Of a DNA stretch of 64,000 nucleotides, positions 52,009-62,029 are shown one piece after another. The stretch is from NCBI RefSeq assembly GCF_019915265.1, contig NZ_CP082780.1:1178001-1242000 (forward strand), read 5' to 3'. The notes beneath the pieces are model-generated. The model saw only the letters and a program-made list of their open reading frames with translations, was not told the DNA's origin and ran no database searches. The position numbers were made by a program, and so were the translations under genes. How positions within the stretch are numbered: the first letter of the stretch is position 1; every line of letters starts with the position of its first letter. The stretch is from Bacillus aquiflavi. Lineage in GTDB: Bacteria > Bacillota > Bacilli > Bacillales > Cytobacillaceae.

Positions 52009-54309
52009 ATGGCTAAAAAAAAGATAAGTAGAAAGGGAAGAAAACAAGCCGACTTAAATCGAACTTTAAAATTCGAGTTAATAGGTCTCGGTCTTATTAC
52101 ATTATCGGTTATTACACTTGCACGATTAGGAGCTGTCGGTAAAGCCTCGGTATCATTTTTTAGGATTTTTCTAGGTGAATGGTTTGCATTAGCATTGCTC
52201 GGTTTGATTTGGATTGGCGGTTATTTAATGTGGAAGCGGGAAGTACCTTATTTATTCCATATGAAATTAATAGGCGTTTATTTAATTATTTCCTCAATAT
52301 TATTATTAAGTCATGTTACATTGTTTGAAATATTATCACAAGGAGGCAATTTAAACAATTCAAGTGTCATTTCAAGTACTTGGGAATTGTTTTTGCAGGA
52401 AGTAAGAGGAGACAATAGTTTTCAGGATCTTGGAGGAGGTATGTTTGGCGCAATTTTATTTTCTTTATTTTATTTTTTATTCGCCGAGCCTGGTGCAAAA
52501 ATAATCTCATTTATTATGATTTTAATCGGTACTATTTTACTAACAGGAAAACCACTTGGGGACGTTGTTAGAAAAACGTTTACACCATTAATCGACTTTT
52601 CGAAAAGACAAGTGAACGCATTTGCTACAGATTTAAAAGAATGGAAAAGAAAGCGAAATGACAAATGGGAAGTATCGAGTAAACAAGCAGATGAAGAGCC
52701 ATTAAATGAACAAAATGAGTTGGTCATCAGTCCACCCTTAACAACTGAAGATCAAGAGCCAGTTATTTCGAGCTTTTCAGAAAGAAAAAATACTTCTGAA
52801 GTAGCAGACAAAACGAAAAATAATGGTGAAGAAGATTTATCTGAACCAATTAAGTTTACAGAGTTAGAAAAAGAAAATATCGACTATAATTTACCCCCTA
52901 TAAACATTTTAAAGCCGCCGTTACATATTGATCAAAGCGGCGAGTATAAACTAATTCATGCAAATGCCGCCAAACTGGAACGGACATTTCAAAGCTTTGG
53001 GGTAAGAGCAAAGGTAACCCAAGTCCATTTAGGTCCTGCTGTAACAAAGTATGAAGTTCATCCTGATGTCGGGGTTAAGGTGAGTAAAATTGTTAGCTTA
53101 AGTGATGATTTAGCGTTAGCTCTTGCAGCAAAGGATATTCGCATCGAAGCACCAATACCAGGTAAATCAGCAATAGGTATCGAAGTACCAAATTCACAAA
53201 TTGCGAGTGTATGCCTTCGGGAAGTGCTTGAATCAAAGCAAAATGATATGCCTGATGCTAAATTGCTCATTGGTTTAGGAAGAGATATTACTGGAGATGC
53301 AGTTCTTGCACAACTTAACAAAATGCCTCATTTGCTCGTTGCCGGTGCCACTGGCAGTGGGAAAAGCGTTTGCATTAACAGTATAATTATTAGTATTTTG
53401 ATGAGGGCAAAGCCACACGAAGTAAAACTAATGATGATCGATCCCAAAATGGTAGAACTAAATGTTTATAATGGTGTTCCTCACTTATTAGCACCAGTTG
53501 TTACCGATGCGAAAAAAGCTTCACAAGCATTAAAAAAGGTTGTGAGTGAAATGGAGCGTCGATATGAATTATTTTCTCACTCTGGAACGAGAAATATTGA
53601 AGGATATAACGAATATGTAAAACTTCACAATGAACATGAAGAAACAGAGCAACAGCTTCTCCCATACATAGTTGTTGTTGTTGATGAGCTTGCTGATTTA
53701 ATGATGGTCGCTTCATCTGATGTCGAAGATTCCATTACAAGACTTGCTCAAATGGCGAGAGCAGCTGGGATTCATCTTATTATCGCAACACAGCGGCCTT
53801 CAGTCGACGTCATTACTGGTGTGATAAAAGCGAATATTCCATCTCGCATTGCTTTCGCGGTCTCATCGCAAACTGATTCTAGAACGATTCTTGATATGGG
53901 GGGGGCTGAAAAACTCCTTGGACGAGGGGACATGCTTTTTCTCCCTGTAGGAGCCTCAAAACCTGTACGTGTACAAGGGGCGTTTGTTTCAGATCATGAG
54001 GTAGAAGAAGTAGTTGAATTTGTCATTTCTCAACAAAAAGCACAATATCAAGAAAATATGATTCCTGATGACATACCTAATCATTTGTCAGACGTAGAAG
54101 ATGAACTTTTTGAAGATGCAGTTCAATTAGTTGTTGAAATGCAAACAGCATCCGTTTCAATGCTACAACGCAGATTTAGAATTGGTTATACAAGGGCTGC
54201 ACGCTTAATTGATGAAATGGAAGCGAGGGGAATCGTCGGACCATATGAAGGTAGTAAACCTCGGACTGTATTAGTAACAAACTTTTCGGATGAAGCAAGT
54301 AACGAATGA
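52009..54309 (+). CDS. spoIIIE: DNA translocase SpoIIIE (FtsK family)
   Basis: A 766-residue DNA pump that moves the chromosome into the forespore. Four transmembrane segments lie in the first 180 residues, then an acidic linker (about 230-300). The RecA-like motor has Walker A G-A-T-G-S-G-K-S at 446-453 and Walker [11 protein letters not shown]. The C-terminal gamma winged helix includes [23 protein letters not shown] 52009 follows AAAGGTGAT; the frame opens at 51952. Confidence 0.96.
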   Translation: MAKKKISRKGRKQADLNRTLKFELIGLGLITLSVITLARLGAVGKASVSFFRIFLGEWFALALLGLIWIGGYLMWKREVPYLFHMKLIGVYLIISSILLLSHVTLFEILSQGGNLNNSSVISSTWELFLQEVRGDNSFQDLGGGMFGAILFSLFYFLFAEPGAKIISFIMILIGTILLTGKPLGDVVRKTFTPLIDFSKRQVNAFATDLKEWKRKRNDKWEVSSKQADEEPLNEQNELVISPPLTTEDQEPVISSFSERKNTSEVADKTKNNGEEDLSEPIKFTELEKENIDYNLPPINILKPPLHIDQSGEYKLIHANAAKLERTFQSFGVRAKVTQVHLGPAVTKYEVHPDVGVKVSKIVSLSDDLALALAAKDIRIEAPIPGKSAIGIEVPNSQIASVCLREVLESKQNDMPDAKLLIGLGRDITGDAVLAQLNKMPHLLVAGATGSGKSVCINSIIISILMRAKPHEVKLMMIDPKMVELNVYNGVPHLLAPVVTDAKKASQALKKVVSEMERRYELFSHSGTRNIEGYNEYVKLHNEHEETEQQLLPYIVVVVDELADLMMVASSDVEDSITRLAQMARAAGIHLIIATQRPSVDVITGVIKANIPSRIAFAVSSQTDSRTILDMGGAEKLLGRGDMLFLPVGASKPVRVQGAFVSDHEVEEVVEFVISQQKAQYQENMIPDDIPNHLSDVEDELFEDAVQLVVEMQTASVSMLQRRFRIGYTRAARLIDEMEARGIVGPYEGSKPRTVLVTNFSDEASNE

Positions 54310-54380
54310 TATCTTTCTTTGCAGATAAAGTAAATTATTTTAAAGTCAGCAAGATTTAAAATAAAATAGTAATTATTTAT

Positions 54381-54429
54381 GAGCCGACAACAAAGTGCAA
54401 GCGAAGTAATGCGAGCATTTATAGTATAA
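54381..54429 (+). repeat. Dispersed structured intergenic repeat, copy H (3' fragment)
   Basis: AAGTGCAAGCGAAGTAATGC followed by GAGCATTTATAG aligns with the AAGTGCAAGCAACGAGCGTTTG block of copy G. Both 5' core and outer stem are missing. It is followed at 54430-54453 by a ten-pair hairpin, AGAGGGAGGA with TCCTTCCTCT, that may end the spoIIIE transcript although it lacks a T tract. Confidence 0.5.
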
Positions 54430-54482
54430 AGAGGGAGGATTCCTCCTTCCTCTCCAATTAAATTTAAGATATGTCATACAAT

Positions 54483-54496
54483 TAAAAACGCTTACA
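54483..54496 (+). promoter_or_regulatory. cre-like CcpA site upstream of the GntR-transporter cluster
   Basis: TAAAAACGCTTACA matches TGWNANCGNTNWCA at all fixed positions but one. A weaker CodY-like box, AAATATTTGAAAATA (54512-54526), matches the 15-base CodY consensus at 11 positions. A candidate extended -10 promoter (TGT plus TATAGT, 54687-54692) follows. The remaining part of the 455-base gap is AT-rich without a gene. Confidence 0.4.
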
Positions 54497-54764
54497 AAAA
54501 ATAATAATGGAAAATATTTGAAAATATATGAACGAAAAAGGAGCTTGTTTTTTATTTTTTTTTAATAATATAATCCTTATATATCAACGATTTATAAGTA
54601 AATAATGAATGACATCTATGATCGTTCGTTATTTCCTCTTTTCGACAAAATCGTGAAACCCTATTTATTTATAGTCAAAAAAGTGTTATAGTATTTTCGA
54701 TTAGTAGGAATGATTGAACATCAGAGGTCTGATGTCTTGAAAAAATTGATGGAGGAACCCTGTA

Positions 54765-55490
54765 ATGGCTATTAAATCAGATAATCGGCATCTATACTTA
54801 CAAGTCATCGATCATTTGAAGCATGACATTGAGAAAGGGGTATACAAGGAAAAGGAAAAACTACCTTCTGAATTTGATCTTGCGAAACAACTAGGGGTAA
54901 GTAGAGCAACACTTAGAGAAGCGTTACGGATTCTTGAGGAAGAAAACGTTATTATTCGCCGTCATGGTGTTGGAACTTTCGTGAACTCAAAACCGCTTTT
55001 TACCTCTGGTATAGAACAATTGAATAGTGTAACAACTATGATCGAGCAAGCAGGGATGACCCCAGGTACTATCTTTTTAAGCTCAGCGACACAAGGCCCG
55101 ACTGAGGAAGATGTTCGCCGCTTTTCATGCTCTATTGACGAAGAATTTGTTGTAATTGAAAGAGTCCGTACTGCTAATGGAGATCCAGTTGTTTATTGTA
55201 TTGATAAAATTCCTGAAAAAATCCTATCAAGGGCATTTAATCATAAGGATGAATCAATATTTAACACGTTAGAAAAGGAAGCAAACAAAAAGATTACATA
55301 CGCAGTAGCACAGATTGAGCCTGTTGGCTATCATGAGAAAATCTCACCTATACTAGCGTGTGATCCAGAAACGGCGTTACTCGTTTTGAAACAAATGCAT
55401 TTTGACGAAAAGGACGAGCCAATACTTTTTTCAGTCAACTATTTTAAGGCCGACAAGTTCAGTTTTCATGTATTGCGAAAGCGGGTTTGA
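54765..55490 (+). CDS. ymfC: GntR/HutC-family transcriptional regulator (YmfC-like)
   Basis: A 241-residue repressor with an N-terminal winged helix ([21 protein letters not shown], about 33-54) and a C-terminal UTRA ligand-binding domain (about 95-235). GGAGGAACCC precedes the ATG. It is 81 bases upstream of the BMP lipoprotein gene and probably controls the nucleoside transporter; this link is inferred from position. Confidence 0.88.
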   Translation: MAIKSDNRHLYLQVIDHLKHDIEKGVYKEKEKLPSEFDLAKQLGVSRATLREALRILEEENVIIRRHGVGTFVNSKPLFTSGIEQLNSVTTMIEQAGMTPGTIFLSSATQGPTEEDVRRFSCSIDEEFVVIERVRTANGDPVVYCIDKIPEKILSRAFNHKDESIFNTLEKEANKKITYAVAQIEPVGYHEKISPILACDPETALLVLKQMHFDEKDEPILFSVNYFKADKFSFHVLRKRV

Positions 55491-55571
55491 GTCTTTTCAA
55501 TTAAACAAGTTTTGGACTGTTATCACTCATTTCTACTAAAATCAAACTAAACTCTATAGGGGGTACTTACC

Positions 55572-56669
55572 TTGAAAAAGCGTAAATTTGGTTTAGCGCT
55601 GTCACTAGTTCTTGCTGCTGGTACGATTTTAGGTGCTTGTGGTAAAAGTGATGAAAATGGTGGTGCATCAAAGTCAGAAGATAAAGAAAAAGGCTTTTCG
55701 GTTGCAATGGTAACTGATATTGGCGGTGTCGATGATAAATCGTTTAACCAATCAGCTTGGGAAGGTATAAAAGAATTTGGTGAGGAGAACGGTCTTAAAA
55801 AAGGCGATGGCGGATACGACTATCTACAATCAAAAAGTGATGCAGATTATAATACAAACTTGAATAATTTAATTCGCCGCGACTTTGATTTAGTATTCGG
55901 GATTGGCTTTCTTTTTGAAGAGCCAATGAAAGAAATTGCTGAACAACGTAAAAATGCAAACCTAGCAATTGTAGATGGAATTGTTGAATTAGATAATGTT
56001 GCCAGTATCATGTTTAAAGACCATGAAGGTTCGTTTCTTGCAGGTGTTGCTGCTGCACTTACAACAAAGACAAACAAGATTGGTTTTGTAGGCGGAATGG
56101 AAATTCCATCCATTGAACGTTTTGAAAGCGGCTTCCGTGCTGGAGTACAAGCAGTAAATCCTGAGGCTGAAGTTGTCGTAAATTACACTGGTGCTTTTGA
56201 TAAAGCTGAGCTTGGAAAAGCTGCAGCAAATAAAATGTATTCTTCAGGCATTGATGTCATTTTCCATGCTGCCGGTGCAACAGGTAATGGTGTATTCAAT
56301 GAAGCTAAAGAACGTAAGACTAAAGATCCAAATACAGATGTTTGGGTAATCGGTGTAGACCGCGACCAATATGAAGAAGGTAAAGTTGTCATTAATGATA
56401 AGGAAGAAAACGTAACACTTACTTCTTCTTTAAAGCTTGTTAGTGTCGGTGTAAAGGACGTTTCAAAAAAAGCAATGGAGGGAAAATTCCCTGGTGGAGA
56501 AGTTATTTACTACGGTCTTGCTGAAGGTGGAGTAGGATTGGCTGATTCTCGTGGTGCACTTTCTGACGATGCTCTTGCAGTAATTGAGGAATGGAACGAG
56601 AAAATTATAAATGGTGAAATTAAAGTTCCGTCAACACACGAAGAACTCGAATCATTTAAAGCAGAGTAA
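55572..56669 (+). CDS. nupN: BMP-family nucleoside-binding lipoprotein
   Basis: A 365-residue substrate-binding protein of an ABC transporter. The signal peptide ends in the lipobox I-L-G-A-C, with the lipidated cysteine at residue 23. The BMP/PnrA fold begins [19 protein letters not shown]. subtilis NupN-type proteins bind guanosine; the ligand here is likely a purine nucleoside. The start is TTG 55572 after AGGGGG. Gene name by homology; in B. subtilis nupNOPQ lies elsewhere. Confidence 0.88.
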   Translation: MKKRKFGLALSLVLAAGTILGACGKSDENGGASKSEDKEKGFSVAMVTDIGGVDDKSFNQSAWEGIKEFGEENGLKKGDGGYDYLQSKSDADYNTNLNNLIRRDFDLVFGIGFLFEEPMKEIAEQRKNANLAIVDGIVELDNVASIMFKDHEGSFLAGVAAALTTKTNKIGFVGGMEIPSIERFESGFRAGVQAVNPEAEVVVNYTGAFDKAELGKAAANKMYSSGIDVIFHAAGATGNGVFNEAKERKTKDPNTDVWVIGVDRDQYEEGKVVINDKEENVTLTSSLKLVSVGVKDVSKKAMEGKFPGGEVIYYGLAEGGVGLADSRGALSDDALAVIEEWNEKIINGEIKVPSTHEELESFKAE

Positions 56670-56675
56670 TTTAAT

Positions 56676-56706
56676 GAAGAGGGCTAGAAATTAGCTAGCC
56701 CTCTTC
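56676..56706 (+). terminator. Strong hairpin after nupN, without a T tract
   Basis: GAAGAGGGCTAG (56676-56687) pairs with CTAGCCCTCTTC (56695-56706), twelve pairs. As no T run follows, it may stabilise the lipoprotein mRNA end and allow partial readthrough into the ABC genes, as seen with other binding-protein genes. Confidence 0.55.
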
Positions 56707-56738
56707 ACTAAAAAAAGGATAAAATTTATAGATAAAAA

Positions 56739-56890
56739 GCTTTTATTTATAAAGCACCGGCTAGAGAATAGAGTGATATGTTCTCAGATTGATTGAAAAC
56801 GCTTGTCATTAAGGTGTGCAGGACGAGACGAAAGCGATAGAACGGTTGTTCATAAGTTTATCACTAGATGAAGGCTTTTATTTATAAAGC
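56739..56890 (+). repeat. Dispersed structured intergenic repeat, copy I, between 17-base direct repeats
   Basis: The core runs 56782-56873: TTCTCAGATTGATTG, then AACGCTTGTCATTAAGGTG and GCGATAGAAC, as in other copies; the 3' half is degenerate. It is bracketed by identical GCTTTTATTTATAAAGC at 56739-56755 and 56874-56890. The second of these is followed by TTTTTATG and can act as a terminator. This fills most of the 346-base nupN-nupO gap. Confidence 0.68.
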
Positions 56891-57015
56891 TTTTTATGTG
56901 TAAATTTTACTATGAGAAAAGAGGAGCATTAATAGTGATTGTTTACATTATAAAGTCCGACCTCTTACCTCTTATTTTTTTCGCATTTATCAATCCTTTA
57001 AGGGAGTGAACAAAA

Positions 57016-58539
57016 GTGGATTATGTGATTGAGATGCTCAATATTCGTAAAGAATTTGGTTCATTTGTCGCAAATGACAACATTACACTTAAATTGAAAA
57101 AAGGAGAAATCCATGCATTATTAGGGGAAAATGGCGCTGGTAAATCTACTTTAATGAATGTTCTTTTTGGTTTATATCAACCAGAAGCTGGTGAAATAAG
57201 GGTAAAGGGAAAAAAGGTGAACATTACTGATCCAAACATTGCAAATGATTTAGGGATCGGAATGGTCCACCAGCATTTTATGTTAGTTGAAAATTTTACA
57301 GTTACAGAAAATATTATTTTAGGAAGTGAACCAACTCGCTTCGGAACTGTTGATATAAATAAAGCAGCGAAAGAAATTTCACAGCTTTCAAATAACTATG
57401 GCTTAAAAGTAGACCCTTATGCAAAAATAGCCGATATTTCCGTTGGAATGCAACAGCGGGTTGAAATTTTGAAGACGCTTTATCGAGGTGCAGATATCCT
57501 TATTTTTGATGAACCGACTGCTTCATTAACTCCGCAGGAAATAGCAGAGTTAATTCAAATCATGAAACGACTTGTTAAAGAAGGTAAGTCAATTATATTA
57601 ATTACGCACAAATTGAAGGAAATTATGGAAGTTTGCGATCGAGTTACTGTCATACGTAAAGGAGTAGGCATTGGGACAGTTAATGTGAAGGATACTAATC
57701 CGAATGAATTAGCAAGTCTTATGGTTGGGCGCGATGTTGTCTTTAAAACAGAAAAAGAACTTGCTAAACCAGGAAATGAAGTATTAAAAATTGACAATCT
57801 CATCGTTAAAGATGTACGGGGAATTGATAAAGTAACTGGGCTTAATTTATCCATCCGCAAAGGTGAAATCGTTGGAATAGCAGGGATAGACGGGAATGGA
57901 CAAACCGAACTTATAGAAGCAATAGCTGGCTTGCGAAAAGCAACGAGTGGAAAAGTATTATTAAATAATCAAGATATTACGAATCTTCGCCCGCGAAAAA
58001 TTACTGAAACAGGACTTGGTCATATTCCGCAAGACCGTCACAAACATGGCCTCGTATTAGATTTTTCGATTGGAGAAAATATCGTTTTGCAAACTTACTA
58101 TAAGTCTCCATATTCCTCAATGGGAGTTTTAAGCAAACGTCACATTTATGAAAAAGCCCGTGAAATTATTAAAGAATTTGATGTTCGTACCCAGAGTGAA
58201 TACGAACCGGCACGATCACTGTCAGGCGGTAATCAGCAAAAAGCAATTATCGGTCGTGAAGTTGATCGTGATCCAGATATATTAATAGCTGCTCAGCCTA
58301 CACGGGGACTTGATGTAGGAGCAATCGAGTTTATTCATAAACGATTAATTGAACAAAGAGATAATGGTAAGGCAGTATTGCTCATTTCATTTGAACTAGA
58401 TGAAGTAATGAATTTAAGTGACCGAATTGCTGTTATTTACGAAGGCAAAATTATTGATATTGTTGATCCAAAAACAACAACGGAACAACAACTTGGATTA
58501 TTAATGGCTGGTCAAAGGCTAAAGAAAGCAGGTGAGTAA
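57016..58539 (+). CDS. nupO: Nucleoside ABC transporter, duplicated ATP-binding protein
   Basis: A 507-residue protein with two ABC domains. The first has Walker A G-E-N-G-A-G-K-S-T, a signature-like S-V-G-M-Q-Q-R-V and Walker B I-L-I-F-D-E-P-T-A-S-L. The second has a degenerate Walker A (G-I-D-G-N-G-Q-T-E), signature L-S-G-G-N-Q-Q-K and A-Q-P-T-R-G-L-D. This asymmetry is typical of sugar and nucleoside importers. The start is GTG 57016 after AAGGGAGTG. Confidence 0.93.
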   Translation: MDYVIEMLNIRKEFGSFVANDNITLKLKKGEIHALLGENGAGKSTLMNVLFGLYQPEAGEIRVKGKKVNITDPNIANDLGIGMVHQHFMLVENFTVTENIILGSEPTRFGTVDINKAAKEISQLSNNYGLKVDPYAKIADISVGMQQRVEILKTLYRGADILIFDEPTASLTPQEIAELIQIMKRLVKEGKSIILITHKLKEIMEVCDRVTVIRKGVGIGTVNVKDTNPNELASLMVGRDVVFKTEKELAKPGNEVLKIDNLIVKDVRGIDKVTGLNLSIRKGEIVGIAGIDGNGQTELIEAIAGLRKATSGKVLLNNQDITNLRPRKITETGLGHIPQDRHKHGLVLDFSIGENIVLQTYYKSPYSSMGVLSKRHIYEKAREIIKEFDVRTQSEYEPARSLSGGNQQKAIIGREVDRDPDILIAAQPTRGLDVGAIEFIHKRLIEQRDNGKAVLLISFELDEVMNLSDRIAVIYEGKIIDIVDPKTTTEQQLGLLMAGQRLKKAGE

Positions 58540-58541
58540 CT

Positions 58542-59588
58542 ATGTCTAATCGTATCATAAACATTTTAGTTCCAATCATTGCTGTTATTTTAGGTTTAAT
58601 TGTCGGTGCAATTATTATGTTAATAAGTGGTTTTAGTCCTGTAGCAGGTTATAAGGCTTTATGGAATGGAATTTTTGGTGATGTTTATTCTGTTGGTGAA
58701 ACAATTAGACAAATTACACCTTATATTTTAGCAGGTCTAGCAGTTGCATTTGCTTTTAGAACAGGATTATTTAACATCGGCGTTGAGGGACAGTTAATCG
58801 TCGGATGGTTTGCAGCTGCATACGTTGGATTTGCATTTGACTTGCCAGCAGTCATTCATTTGCCGTTAGCAGTATTAGCGGCTGCAGCTGCCGGAAGTTT
58901 ATGGGCATTTTTGCCTGGTATTTTAAAAGCACGCTTTCGTGTTCATGAAGTAATTGTCACGATTATGATGAACTATATTGCACTCCATACGGTTAACGCC
59001 CTTATTCGTAAATTATCAGGCAATGGAGACAGAACAGAAAACATTGCTGAAACAGCATCATTACGTTCAAGTTTTTTAGAAGAAATAACAGACTACTCGC
59101 GAATGCATAACGGTATTTTTATTGCTTTATTATGCGTATTTATCATGTGGTTTATCCTCGAAAAAACATCAAGAGGATTTGAGTTAAAGTCAGTTGGTTT
59201 CAATCATGATGCTTCTCGGTATGCAGGGATGAATGTAAATCGTAATATTGTACTATCAATGGTCATTTCTGGGGCTTTTGCAGGATTAGCAGGCGCGATG
59301 GAAGCACTAGGAACATTTGAGTATATTTCAGTTAAAGGTGGCTTTACTGGTGTTGGATTTGATGGGATTGCTGTCGCTTTGTTAGGTGCTAATACCCCTG
59401 TTGGCATAATTTTTGGTGCTGTTTTGTTCGGATCATTAAAATTTGGATCATTAAATATGCCAAATGAGGCCGGAGTACCACCCGAAGTGGTTTCGATAGT
59501 AATTGCCGTTATTATTTTCTTTGTTGCATCAGGTTATATTTTCCGCTTATTGTTACAGCGGCTAAAGAAAACGAAGGAGGTGGAGTAA
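58542..59588 (+). CDS. nupP: Nucleoside ABC transporter permease 1
   Basis: A 348-residue integral membrane protein of the BPD_transp_2 family with eight to ten hydrophobic segments. It has F-R-T-G-L-F-N-I-G-V-E-G-Q and V-H-E-V-I-V-T-I-M-M-N-Y, typical of nucleoside permeases. It starts two bases after the nupO stop and ends two bases before nupQ, so all three are cotranscribed. Confidence 0.92.
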   Translation: MSNRIINILVPIIAVILGLIVGAIIMLISGFSPVAGYKALWNGIFGDVYSVGETIRQITPYILAGLAVAFAFRTGLFNIGVEGQLIVGWFAAAYVGFAFDLPAVIHLPLAVLAAAAAGSLWAFLPGILKARFRVHEVIVTIMMNYIALHTVNALIRKLSGNGDRTENIAETASLRSSFLEEITDYSRMHNGIFIALLCVFIMWFILEKTSRGFELKSVGFNHDASRYAGMNVNRNIVLSMVISGAFAGLAGAMEALGTFEYISVKGGFTGVGFDGIAVALLGANTPVGIIFGAVLFGSLKFGSLNMPNEAGVPPEVVSIVIAVIIFFVASGYIFRLLLQRLKKTKEVE

Positions 59589-59589
59589 G

Positions 59590-60552
59590 ATGAGTTTTTT
59601 AGAAATACTAATCTTTATCGTTCCTTCCGCTTTGTTCTATGCAACTCCTCTTATCTTCACAGCTCTAGGCGGTGTTTTTAGTGAACGGTCTGGAGTTGTA
59701 AACATCGGACTTGAAGGATTAATGGTAATGGGCGCCTTTATCGGAATTATTTTTAATCTGCAGTTCGTCGACGTTTTTGGATCGTTCACTCCGTGGATGT
59801 CACTCTTAGTAGCAATGGTTATTTCGGCATTATTTTCGCTCTTACATGCTGTTGCCTCTATTTCATTTCGTGCTGATCATGTAGTTTCGGGGGTTGCTTT
59901 AAACTTTTTGGCAGTCGGTCTCACATTATTTTTAGTAAAAAAAATGTTTGATGGTCACGGACAAACTGAGGTGATTCAAGAACGGTTTTTACGAATCGAT
60001 GTTCCTTTTTTGCAAGATATTCCATTAATTGGACCGATGTTTTTTAAAAACGAATATATGACATCTTATTTGGCGATTTTATTTGCTTTTATTGTTTGGT
60101 TTGTCATATTTAAAACTCCTTTCGGCGTCCGTCTACGTGCGGTTGGAGAGCATCCGATGGCAGCAGATACGATGGGAGTTAATGTTACAAAAATGCGCTA
60201 TATTGCTGTTATGATTAGTGGAGCGCTGGCAGGGCTTGGCGGTGCAGTATATTCGCAGTCTATTTCTCTCGATTTTAGCCATTCAACAATTAATGGACAA
60301 GGCTTTATGGCGTTAGCTGCTATGATATTTGGCAAATGGCATCCATTAGGAGCGATGGGAGCAGCGATTTTCTTTGGTTTTGCACAAAGCTTAGTCTTTA
60401 TTGGCTCAGATATTCCAGTTATTAAAGAAATTCAAAACGTTTACTTATTAATTGCGCCTTACGTGTTAACAATATTAGCATTAACCGGATTTATTGGCCG
60501 TGCTGATGCACCAAAAGCACTAGGCGGTCATTATATTAAAGGGAAAAGATAA
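59590..60552 (+). CDS. nupQ: Nucleoside ABC transporter permease 2
   Basis: A 320-residue membrane permease, partner of the preceding one. It has S-E-R-S-G-V-V-N-I-G-L-E-G-L-M-V-M-G-A and V-S-G-V-A-L-N-F-L-A-V-G. GGAGGTGGAGTAAG precedes the ATG, overlapping the end of nupP. A strong terminator closes the cluster. Confidence 0.92.
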   Translation: MSFLEILIFIVPSALFYATPLIFTALGGVFSERSGVVNIGLEGLMVMGAFIGIIFNLQFVDVFGSFTPWMSLLVAMVISALFSLLHAVASISFRADHVVSGVALNFLAVGLTLFLVKKMFDGHGQTEVIQERFLRIDVPFLQDIPLIGPMFFKNEYMTSYLAILFAFIVWFVIFKTPFGVRLRAVGEHPMAADTMGVNVTKMRYIAVMISGALAGLGGAVYSQSISLDFSHSTINGQGFMALAAMIFGKWHPLGAMGAAIFFGFAQSLVFIGSDIPVIKEIQNVYLLIAPYVLTILALTGFIGRADAPKALGGHYIKGKR

Positions 60553-60569
60553 TGAGTTTTCGTGATATG

Positions 60570-60603
60570 AAAGAACTTCGGCATTACTCCGAAGTTCTTT
60601 TTT
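60570..60603 (+). terminator. Intrinsic terminator after nupQ
   Basis: AAGAACTTCGG (60571-60581) pairs with CCGAAGTTCTT (60589-60599), followed by T residues. Confidence 0.88.
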
Positions 60604-60641
60604 CGAAGGCGGTTCGTCATTATACCCACTCTAAAAAAATT

Positions 60642-60671
60642 TTGTACTTTATGAATAGTTCAATGTATAGT
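60642..60671 (+). promoter_or_regulatory. Probable promoter of ymfF-ymfH
   Basis: TTGTAC (60642-60647), 18 bases, TATAGT (60666-60671), about 65 bases before the ymfF ribosome binding site. Confidence 0.45.
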
Positions 60672-60748
60672 AATAATATGTTTTCTATCAACGGATAATA
60701 TTTATGTACATAATATAAAATATATTTTTAACTCAAGGAGGAAAGCTG

Positions 60749-62029
60749 ATGGCAGTAATAAATGAAAGTGTAACAGAAATGAATGGTTACAGGCTTCACG
60801 TTGTTCCGACAAAAAAATATAAAACAAACACACTTATTTGGAAAATGAAAGCTCCTCTTGATCAAGAAAATGTAACAAAACGGGCACTGCTGCCTTATGT
60901 TTTGCAAAGTAGTTCCGCAAAATATTCGACAACGACAAAATTACGTGCTTATTTGGATGATTTATATGGTGCCTTGTTTTTTGTAGATGTTGCCAAAAAA
61001 GGTGAACATCATATTATTAGTTTTTCAATTGAAATTGCTAATGAAATCTTTTTAAAAGATAAAACACCGTTACTAAGAAAAGCATTTGAATTTTTAGCAG
61101 AAGTTTTAACAAAACCAAATGCCAAAAAGAAAGCTTTTGATCAAGAAACGGTTAATAAGGAAAAAAGGACATTAAAACAACGTATTCAATCGATAAATGA
61201 TGATAAAATTAGGTATTCCAATTTTCGTCTTATTGAGGAAATGTGTAATGGTGAGTCTTATGCCTTAAATGTAAACGGCCGTATAGAAGATATCGATCAT
61301 ATTAATGAAGTGAGTTTATATGAATATTTTGAAAAGGCCTTTTCCGAAGATGAAATGGATTTGTATGTTGTTGGCGATGTAGATGAGAATGAAGTGAAAG
61401 TTCTTACGAATGAACTTCTTCAGTTTAAACCACGAACTGTAAAAGAAAGTAATAAACAGATGATTAAAAGAAGAGCAGAAGTTCAGGAAGTGAAAGAAGT
61501 ACAAGACGTTAAACAAGGAAAGCTTCATATCGGATATCGAACAAACATTTTATACGGAGATCAGCAATATTTCCATCTCCAAGTATTTAACGGGATTTTC
61601 GGGGGATTTTCCCATTCGAAATTATTTATTAATGTACGGGAGAAGGCAAGCCTAGCCTATTATGCAACAAGTCGGATTGAAAGTCATAAAGGGCTTTTAA
61701 TGGTTATGTCAGGGATCGATATTAAAAACTATCATCAAGCTGTAACGATTATAAGAGAGCAGATGGAAGCGATGAGAAATGGCGATTTTACTGATGATGA
61801 AATTTCACAAACGAAAGCAGTAATTAAAAATCAAATGCTTGAAACAATTGATATTGTAAGAGGTATAGTAGAAGTTTTTTATCATAATGTTGTTTCAAAA
61901 AGCTCATTAAACCTTGATGATTGGCTGAAGGAAATAAATTCTGTCACACGAGAAGAGATTGTAAATGTTGCCAAAAAAATTGATCTTGATACGATTTATT
62001 TTTTAACAGGAACGGAGGCAGGTGAATAA
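60749..62029 (+). CDS. ymfF: M16-family protein YmfF (zinc motif absent)
   Basis: A 426-residue protein of the insulinase/M16 fold. It lacks an H-x-x-E-H zinc motif: the matching region reads A-L-L-P-Y-V-L-Q-S-S-S-A-K-Y. The second-half motif around N-V-R-E-K-A-S-L-A-Y-Y-A is conserved. It is therefore probably the non-catalytic partner of YmfH. YmfF, YmfH and YmfI are associated with 5-aminopentanol modification of EF-P in B. subtilis. AAGGAGG precedes the ATG. Its stop overlaps ymfH. Confidence 0.9.
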   Translation: MAVINESVTEMNGYRLHVVPTKKYKTNTLIWKMKAPLDQENVTKRALLPYVLQSSSAKYSTTTKLRAYLDDLYGALFFVDVAKKGEHHIISFSIEIANEIFLKDKTPLLRKAFEFLAEVLTKPNAKKKAFDQETVNKEKRTLKQRIQSINDDKIRYSNFRLIEEMCNGESYALNVNGRIEDIDHINEVSLYEYFEKAFSEDEMDLYVVGDVDENEVKVLTNELLQFKPRTVKESNKQMIKRRAEVQEVKEVQDVKQGKLHIGYRTNILYGDQQYFHLQVFNGIFGGFSHSKLFINVREKASLAYYATSRIESHKGLLMVMSGIDIKNYHQAVTIIREQMEAMRNGDFTDDEISQTKAVIKNQMLETIDIVRGIVEVFYHNVVSKSSLNLDDWLKEINSVTREEIVNVAKKIDLDTIYFLTGTEAGE

